64,000 bases of DNA. It comes from Bryoerythrophyllum caledonicum (Eukaryota > Streptophyta > Bryopsida > Pottiales > Pottiaceae). Shown here piece after piece: positions 57,186 to 64,000 of this stretch (position 1 is the stretch's first letter; each line of letters begins with the position of its first letter). The position numbers and the translations under genes are program-made. The stretch lies in NCBI GenBank assembly GCA_963971425.1, contig OZ020517.1, positions 21,276,462-21,340,461 on the forward strand. The letters run 5' to 3'. Below the pieces are notes generated by a model that worked only from the letters and a program-made list of their open reading frames with translations, was not told where the DNA came from and did no database searches.

Positions 57186-57495
57186 CGAGAGGGGATAAAG
57201 AAACCCTCTATCTAGCTAGGACCAAATAACACTAACAAGACTAAATGTCACGGTGATGTTGTTGTAACAACTATACGCATCTAGTCAAAGATATCGCCCA
57301 TTGCCGAATCAATAAGCACATGAAGAGTTAACAAAGAGAGAGTAGGCCGAGTGCAATGTGAGCCCTATATTTAATTGCCTTAGGCAATTTTGTTGCCAAT
57401 CCCTTGGTCAATCTTCACGTTGCCTATCTCTGAATCGAAACCAGAAACTCTAACTCGATGGCAACACACCACACAGTAACAAGTCTACAAGGAAT

Positions 57496-57990
57496 TTAAG
57501 TTGTTTCATCTGATGAAACGAGGCTCAAAGACCTCCAACAACAAGGGCAAGTCCAATTCCCGAACGATGGAGTAGAAAGAGGCGGCGTCAAGCAAGTCAT
57601 ATGTCTACCACGCTGGCTATGGTCACAAAGCAACATGGTACATGCACCCTTTTTTTCACCACACACGAAACACGGAAGACCATTTGGCACAACCGCCAAT
57701 CCAGGATGAACAGAATCATCGATGGGTAAATGGCATGGAATACAATTCTTAGAGTACTCCTGACACTCCCGACCATCCTTGCCTTCTAGCAACAAGATGT
57801 CATTGGGCAACACATCCTTCACGAGGAGAATATTGCGCCTTGCCTAAACGTCCAACGTCGTAGGCGCCTCACGCTACAGATAAACGTAATCCCCTGTGGA
57901 GAAACGCCGTAGCTGAGGTTGGTAGGCACCGCTACGAATACGAGCGTACCGAAAGGTGTCACGGTGCATTTTTGTGTGGGAGGTAGCAAT
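57496..57990 (-). pseudogene. PHD-finger-containing protein fragment, probably element-derived
   Basis: The minus-strand open frame encodes CFVCGEKKGACTMLLCD, GRHMTCLTPPLSTP and GNWTCPCC, the pattern of a PHD zinc finger (CxxC, LLCD, H, CL-PPL, GxWxCPxC). One expected Cys is Ser (LLCDHS). Upstream is KDVLPNDILLLEGKDGRECQEY and ILLV, and further upstream YGVSPQGITF in another frame. PHD fingers usually read histone H3 tails; no host gene structure, start or partner exons are visible here. It sits between retroelement repeats and a MITE fragment, so capture by an element is more likely than a working gene. Confidence 0.5.
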
Positions 57991-58600
57991 GAAGGAAAGT
58001 TCTTGGCAACCTTCATGGTTTTTACTTTAAAGTACATAGAAATTAAGGATTTCATTTTTTGAGAATTTTTTCTATTGATAGAAAAAGCATGGTGGTTCTA
58101 TCCACCGTTCGGATTTTAGATCCAAAAAAAAATCTATTTAAAAAATAAAATTGCTTTCCAAAGTAAATGGCTACTTTCTATACCCTTTGTCATTGCAAAT
58201 TTGTTTTTCTTATCCTAAATACCTCCATTACTTGTGTTTTTTTTTGCGTGCAATGACTTAACACAAGGTAGAACATAGATTCATAAAATTTATGCAATGT
58301 GTAGTGGGAAAGTATGCCAATATCTTGAGCCAAAGTACACTGACCATGTCCATGTAGGGAAGCAAAAAACCACACTACACTTTTCAAATGCATGTTTCTT
58401 ACAATCCGTGCGATCAAAGTTTATGAATTTTTTTGAGTGTCACCTCATAGTAGTTAAATTGAAGATCCTGCGGTTGAAAGTAATAAAAAGTTGTTTCGAT
58501 CAGTCTTGCAACGTTGGATCTAAGAAAGGTAGTTTTGAAGTGTTTTTGTTGTGAAGTTGTCAAGGAAATTTAGAGGATAAGACTTGTACAATCTCCATGA
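57991..58600 (+). mobile_element. piggyBac-like MITE, family G copy 2 (5' truncated)
   Basis: Matches family G copy 1 from about 57991, including CATAGAAATTAAGGAT, the 3' modules CAATCCGTGCGATCAAAG and GATCCTGCGGTTGAAAG, and the end module GAAGTGTTTTTGTTGTGAA. It shows the empty TAA site of the 17863 Tourist-like insertion. A terminal GGGGTTAA is not preserved. Confidence 0.55.
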
Positions 58601-58824
58601 TCTAGACATAATAGTTGTTTGAAGCCAGACTTCGCATAGGATTGAGCCAATGCTTCCCTCTGCAATTTGATTCAAATCAAATACATGCATGCCTTGATTA
58701 TTTGTTAAGTTCCAATGACAAGTTGTTGCCATGCTGAAGAGAATTCACACATGAAATGAAACCAACCAACTGTTTTGTTTAATTCCATGAGTGCAGATGA
58801 GGCATGGCATCCTTATGTGTTTGT

Positions 58825-59950
58825 ATAACCCTTTACCACCGGAGGTCTTAACAAGGCATGGGAGAATCCACTACACTAAAAGTTTCATTTAGTGTAGTGG
58901 ACACTAAATACAAACCCATACACTAATTGTCAACTACGCAATTAGTGTAGTGACAAAATAGTACACTAAATGTGAACTACTACACTTTTTGTGAACTTTT
59001 GTGAAGATTGGAATATTAACTTTTTTACTCGTGCACGTTTAGTGTATTGAAAGTAGAAGAGAATTATGTGTACAAAAAGGTGAAGAAGAAAAAAAATAAA
59101 ACTCACAAAGAAAAAATTGGAAAAAACAACAATTGGGAAAAAACAACAATTTGGGAAAACAACAAATAGGAAAAAACAACATTTTTGCGAAAACAACATT
59201 TATTAGGAAAAAACAAGTAGGAAAAAACAACATTTTTGAAAAAAACAAGATCTAGGGAAAAACATCAATTCGGGGAAAAAAGACAACTTACCTTTTGAAA
59301 AGGTAAACTTTTGTAAAAATAAGCTTTTCCAAATGTAAACATTTGAAAAAGTAAAGATTTGAAAAAGTAAACGTTTGAAAAGTAAACTTTTTCAAAAGTA
59401 AACCTTTTCAAAAGTTCACTTTTTCAAAAGTTCACTTTTTCAAAGTAAACTTAGAAAAAAGTAAATTTTTGAAAAAGTAAAGTTTTGAAAAAGTAAATGT
59501 TTGGAAAAGTAAAATTTGAAAAAGTAAACTTTTTAAGAAGTAAAACTTGAAAAAGTAATCTCTTGAAAGTAAGCTTTAAAAAAATTAAATTTCCACAAAG
59601 TGTACTCCGATAAAGTAATCTTTGATAAAGTAAATTTTGATCGAATAATCTTTTGAGAAAGTATACGTGTTTGCAATTAGTACACTATTTGTCAACTTGT
59701 TCGCAATTAGTGTACTAAGGTAAGTACACTATTCGTGCCATTACACTAAATGAAACTTTTAGTGTAGTGTACTATATCATGCACAACGGTTAGTAGATAA
59801 TGCACAACAATATTTTCACATAGGGTACATTTCACATTGACCCCACTTCACATAAACCATTGTAGCTCTCCAATGCTTGCACCAATGTGCCCGGGAATTG
59901 TTCCATTTGAAGCATATGAACTGGTGCCAAACACGTCCCCAACAAAAACT
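58825..59950 (-). mobile_element. piggyBac-like MITE, family B/C copy 4, split by a CACTAC-ended MITE
   Basis: Begins ATAACCCTTTACCACC, a decayed TTAACCCTTTA end, and continues with CATGGGAGAATC as in family B read backwards. After the insertion at 58869-59769 it resumes with GACCCCACTTCAC and GTAGCTCTCCAATGC. The far TTAA was not found, so the right border is approximate. Confidence 0.5.
58869..59769. mobile_element. Long MITE with CACTACACTAAAAG ends
   Basis: Both ends read CACTACACTAAAAGTTTCAT plus eight more matching bases, in inverted orientation, and each end is itself a small palindrome. Related TAGTGTA words recur inside both flanks. The middle (59090-59650) is made of GGGAAAAAACAAC units and then GAAAAAGTAAAC units in both orientations. 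It has no credible gene; open frames there follow the repeats. CACTA-type ends are suggestive, but no 3-base duplication is apparent. Confidence 0.6.
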
Positions 59951-60375
59951 AAAATGCACCTAACTTACTCATCAAGAACTATACCCGAGAATGCACCAGA
60001 ATGGACCCTAATTAGAACGGCAGTTTTTCAATGAATGGAGCAGTGATTCCTCTAGAATGAAAGGTACTCGTGTTCGTTTCATCCAATTACAGTCAATGTC
60101 CCAGTAAGCTAGTTGGCCATGGTTGGGATGGCAATTCACAACCAACCTATCAAGAAGCCAAAAAGGATCACGGAACCCCTCATAGGCCAGCATCTCTTCC
60201 AATCCTGACCACAACCCAAATACACCCAGAAAGTGTACAGTATTATGAAAAAAGAAAAAGAAAAAAGGAGGAATAAGAAATGCATCACAAAATAAGTTTG
60301 AAATGAAAACACGCATAAAAGAAAACCGCTAGATTACCATGAACTTTTGAAACACAAATATCCACGTGGAGACCA
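59951..60375. other. Intergenic, no gene recognised
   Basis: Short open frames at 59837-60034 and 60008-60316 overlap on opposite strands and have no domain. No repeat termini were recognised. Confidence 0.4.
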
Positions 60376-60586
60376 ATACAATGAAGATGGTATTTAGTGT
60401 TAACCACACCAATTTGTTTATAAATGCTATATTAATGTTTTTACTCTCCATGAATATTTTTACCAACAAGGATCCCCTCTTTAACAAGTGTAGTTGTGCT
60501 CTCAGTAAAAACAAATATTCTAAAGTAAAAAGCCATAGCATCTCTAAAACAATTAGTTAATACAAAATATCATCTTCAGTGTAGTA
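60376..60586. mobile_element. Foldback MITE related to the 24289 element
   Basis: Imperfect inverted arms begin CAATGAAGATGGTATT on the left and CACTGAAGATGATATT inward from the right. The middle shares GAATATTTTTACCAAC and TGTGCTCT words with 24350-24440. More diverged than the 24289 copy. Confidence 0.5.
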
Positions 60587-60987
60587 GCTGATGACGCCGT
60601 TCACACGGACGCATCCGAGGCGGTTGAGTGTGTGGATGCCAAAGCTTCCCAGCCACGAAGAAAAGCAACATCACCCATAACCGCCTCAGTACGCTAAAAG
60701 GCGCACCAGCCCTCCGATTCCTAGATCTCGCATATTCAAATGTCCCAAAATCTCTCGGTGACGGATTCAGGAACAGATTCCGTGGCAATTGTGGACACTA
60801 ATGGCTTTTCCATGAAGAAGATCACACATAAGCGACACTTTTGTCGAGGTAGATTTCAGGGATTGGAATGTGCGGAAGGGGTAGAGAGAATTGGCGTTGG
60901 GCGCTGTGACGGAGTTGAGTATGCGTCTAGGATTTAGCGCTTGAGGTGGTGCAGCGTCGCCGGAGAGCGAGCTTGGCGAGTCGAGCG
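60587..60987. promoter_or_regulatory. Upstream region of the STN7 gene
   Basis: About 400 bases of moderate GC between a MITE and the proposed start codon. It should hold promoter and 5' UTR. No motif was assigned. The exon frame is open upstream to at least 60946, so the ATG choice rests on position only. Confidence 0.4.
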
Positions 60988-63738
60988 ATGGTGATGGAAA
61001 CGGCGATGGCGTGCAGCACGAGCGGAGGACTTCTCGCGCTAGCGGACGTGACCGTCGTGAGAGCGACGACGAGGTTCACAGGGCGGAAATTGGTGGTGAG
61101 ATGGCCAGCGGGGAAGGAGGGGAGTGGGCTTGGACTTGGGTTGCGGCGGAGGCGAGGGGTGAGGAGCGTGGGATGCTGCCGCGCCAGCTTCGAGCTCGTG
61201 GACCACTTGCACGGGCTGGTGCTGGGAGTGGGCGTGGGGTTGCCGTGCACAGTCATGGAATGCGGTGATGTGGTGTACCGCAGCACGCTGCCGCGCCAGG
61301 GATTCCAGATTACCACGCCGGGGGTCGCGCTCACCGTGCTCATTGTCACCTACCTCTGGGCCACTCCAGGTTCGATGTCCCTTTGCTAGGGATGCTTTCA
61401 ATGCTGTGGACGGTGTGGTGAAATTTTGCTGTAGCTGTGGAGACACCGACTTTTTTAGTGAAAGTTGGCCGAATTGAGAGAGAGATATATGTGAAAGTCT
61501 ATGATTGAAGTAGCAATTAATAGGTGATTAGGTCATGTGCAAGAAAGCCTCTGATTATTAGAAATAACCTTGTTTCTCGTGGAGCCATGGTGAGTGATGA
61601 GAGAAGTGATATCTATATTCAGAGTGCTCGCACATTACGTGATAAAATGCCAGTGGTTGGATCTGGCATTTTCTTTGCAGAAAATTGGACGAGGTGAAGA
61701 GTGTAGATGGCATTAGTGAGATGTTTGCTGATTTTCATACTGCATCATCAGTAGTTTTTTACGATCAGCCAGATTTTGATGCGTTGTTCGTGTGAAGAAA
61801 TGAGAGGAGATGCATCTTTTCTGAAAAGGCTGCCTGCCTGATTGTTTTCATGCCAGGGGTTGCACCGGGATTCTGGGACATGTTTGTGCTGGCTCCTTTG
61901 GAGAATCTGTTCCGTCCCATGTTCCGGAAGGAGGATTTAAGCCTGGGAAAGAAGCTGGGAGAAGGCGCCTTCGGCACAGTGTACAAGGCGTCGCTGACCA
62001 ACAAGCAGCTGCTGAAGAAAGACGGCCCGTTGGTGGTGAAGAGAGCCAACGAGTACGGAGCCGTGGAGGCGTGGATGAACGAGCGAGTACGACGCGCCTG
62101 CCGCAAGAGCTGCGCAGACTTCGTGCACGGCTTCCTCGACGAGACCTCCAACAAGGGCAAGGAAGAGTTCTGGCTGCTGTGGCGGTACGAAGGGAAGGCC
62201 ACTCTCGCGGATCTGATGACCAGCAAAGACTTCCCTTACAACGTCGAAGAGTTGATTCTCGGTCCTGGAAAGGGAAACGACTTGCCGCGCGGCCCTGAAC
62301 GCCAGAATCGCATCCTGCGCACAATCATGAAACAGATCCTGGGGGCCCTCGCGCAGCTGCACTCTACCGGGATCGTACACCGTGATATCAAACCTCAAAA
62401 CATCATCTTCTCAGAAGGTATGTACAAACAGTTTGCCATTCTTTTCATCTTGCACTAGTAGTGTTCTTACTCTTGGTTTGTGCAGAAACGAAGTCGTTTA
62501 AAATTATCGACCTAGGAGCCGCGGCGGATTTGAGAGTGGGGATCAACTACATTCCGAAAGAGTTTCTGTTGGACCCTAGATACTCAGCGCCGGAGCAGTA
62601 CATCATGAGCACGCAGACGCCGTCCGCACCGCCTCCCATCATCGCAGCCGCGCTCTCTCCCGTGCTGTGGCAGATGAATCTGCCCGACCGATTTGACATC
62701 TACAGCGCGGGTCTCATCTTCATGCAGATGGCGTTTCCGAACCTGCGAAACGACAGTGGGCTCATCTCCTTCAACCGGCAGCTCAAGCGGCGAGACTACG
62801 ACATGGTGCAGTGGCGCAACTTGGTGGAGGCGAAAGAGAGCAAGGACGTCAAGCAGGGGTTCGAGATCCTGGACATGGATGGGGGTGTTGGTTGGGAGCT
62901 TCTCAAGGATATGGTGCGCTTCAAGGGCCGCAAACGGATCAGTGCCAACGGCGCGCTTGCACACCCTTACTTCGTCAGAGCGGGTTTGATGGGCCTCTCC
63001 GGCATGCAACGGTTACGCCTCAGCTTGATGCGAAACTCGGAACAGGAAAACGAGGGCGTCGACTGGGTCACCTCACTCATGGCCAAATCTGGCACCGAGA
63101 GCGTCGGCGGCTTCACCGAAGCTCAGTTGCAAAACATGCGGGTAAGATTGTTTTCATGTATCGTCCACTCATCGCCTGAATCTGTGAGACTCGGTGATGT
63201 GCAAGCAGGGCTTCTTTAGGAGAGATGCAAGACACGTTATATCCCGTAATCACAGGCTGCTTGCACATTACCGGACATGACGTCTTGTCTTGTCACAGGA
63301 GTCATTTGAAGCATGATATTGGACTAGGCAGTGTGCATTATGAGAAATGACCTTGTTGAGTCACAAGGGTGGCGAGACAGATTATTTTCCCTAGTCGCAG
63401 CCTGCAGGTCACAATAGAAGCATAATTATAACTTCCACGTAGTACTTGATTCTGAGGTCAATAGTCTTATCGTGCCTCTTCAGTGGTTGCCTCCTACATA
63501 CAATTACAGGCTGCTGCATTCATCATCTTATTTGCTAAACCCTCACTAATTGATGATTTGGTTGGTGTTGTGGCAGGAGAAGGAGCCGAAGGCGAAGAAC
63601 TCCATCCAACGGAACGCCATGGCGCAAGCGTTGAGGTTGCAGCGAAAAGCAGCGCGCACGATTGCCGCCACTGTAGATGACATTCAGAAGGGCGACGCCG
63701 TGAAACGAGTCAACTGGTGGAACCGCTGGCAAAATTAG
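60988..63738 (+). CDS. STN7: Chloroplast LHCII kinase STN7 (state-transition kinase), four exons
   Basis: Exons 60988-61369, 61857-62417, 62486-63141 and 63577-63738 join in phase to 586 residues (Arabidopsis STN7 has 562). Residues 1-60 are basic and Ala/Gly-rich, a likely plastid transit peptide. GVGVGLPCTVMECGDVVYRS holds the two redox cysteines (87 and 92) on the lumenal side, followed by one membrane span (about 110-125) and ATPGVAPGF. The kinase domain is on the stroma side: glycine loop GEGAFGTV (162-169), HRD at 302-304 in VHRDIKPQN, and DLG at 323-325, the family's variant of DFG. VGINYIPKEFLLDPRY and APEQYIMSTQTPSAP are typical of STN7. The C-terminal tail ends in NWWNRW-like KRVNWWNRWQN. 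It phosphorylates LHCII when plastoquinone is reduced, sensed through cytochrome b6f. STN8 lacks the cysteine pair, so STN7 is favoured. No defect is seen. Confidence 0.95.
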
Positions 63739-64000
63739 GAGGCGACACACCGTCATCGCTTGTAACGTGGAAGCACATCATGTGTGAGTAATTCCCAAAT
63801 TATGTGCATTAGATTTAGATCTTACAATCTTTTAGTCTCAGATATCAGAGTTGAATTGTCAGAGTCGAAGCGCATCCTGATGTCATGCTACCTGTAGAAA
63901 TCAGTAGACTGCCACATTTGTATATGATTTTTGTAACCTATTGTGGGATGTCCAGTTTGAGAATATATATCATGATAGATTCAGATTTTCAGCTAGTTGT
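63739..64000 (+). other. STN7 3' UTR and flank
   Basis: Sequence downstream of the stop codon up to the window edge. TTGTAA-type and AATATATA words suit a plant 3' end region, but no polyadenylation site can be fixed. Confidence 0.4.

Noticed and set aside
58966-59248. Phe/Cys-rich minus-strand frames that could look like membrane proteins
   Set aside because: They come from GGGAAAAAACAAC repeats inside the CACTAC-ended MITE.
60927-61446. Minus-strand open frames over the first STN7 exon
   Set aside because: The plus strand encodes the conserved STN7 cysteine and membrane segments; the others are composition artefacts.
62584-63009. Minus-strand frame of 141 codons inside STN7
   Set aside because: Antisense of kinase domain coding sequence with no known domain.

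Overview
This is nuclear DNA from a streptophyte plant, most likely a non-seed land plant such as a bryophyte or lycophyte. The genes are split by short GT-AG introns. They include a chloroplast state-transition kinase (STN7), a branched-chain aminotransferase with a putative transit peptide, a JINGUBANG-like WD40 protein and a formin that combines a RhoGAP-like domain with FH1 and FH2. That last architecture is the class III formin type known from mosses and lycophytes and absent from flowering plants. A degenerate TTTAGGG-type tract fits a plant telomere sequence. The exact species cannot be fixed from the sequence alone.

Layout. 0.5-0.9 kb (minus): first coding exon of a gamma-glutamylaminecyclotransferase-like gene that runs off the left edge. 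1.6-13 kb: transposon territory, with a pogo-type MITE bounded by TA, a decayed hAT transposon with recognisable transposase exons, and a second inverted piece of the same hAT. 13.7-20.5 kb: a nested stack of MITEs whose ends begin TTAACCC and which are bounded by TTAA, as in the piggyBac superfamily. They are interrupted by each other, by PIF/Harbinger (Tourist) MITEs bounded by TAA, and by a small LTR element. 21.5-22.9 kb (minus): WD40 gene. 24.2-30 kb: more of the MITE stack. 31.3-34.8 kb (plus): branched-chain aminotransferase, ten exons. 35.1-40 kb: a TA-bounded element holding a TTAA MITE, a Tc1-like transposase relic and a retroelement gag/protease fossil. 41.3-48.9 kb (minus): the formin, whose 13 exons close in phase to a 1501-residue protein, set in a very AT-rich stretch. 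49.2-49.8 kb: telomere-like repeats followed by a Helitron-type Pif1 helicase fragment. 52.4-56.6 kb: Ty3/gypsy fossil. 56.6-60.6 kb: direct repeats, a PHD-finger fragment and more MITEs. 61.0-63.7 kb (plus): STN7 kinase, four exons.

The host genes share no operon-like organisation. Two of them (aminotransferase, STN7) are expected to act in plastids, and the formin acts on actin and perhaps Rho-type GTPase signalling. The most notable points are: TTAA MITE families that share ends and keep a GC-rich palindrome of differing sequence at the same subterminal place; paralogous empty sites that demonstrate TTAA and TAA target use; the formin RhoGAP domain with serine where the arginine finger should be; and hAT introns whose splice-site regions have been tandemly amplified.
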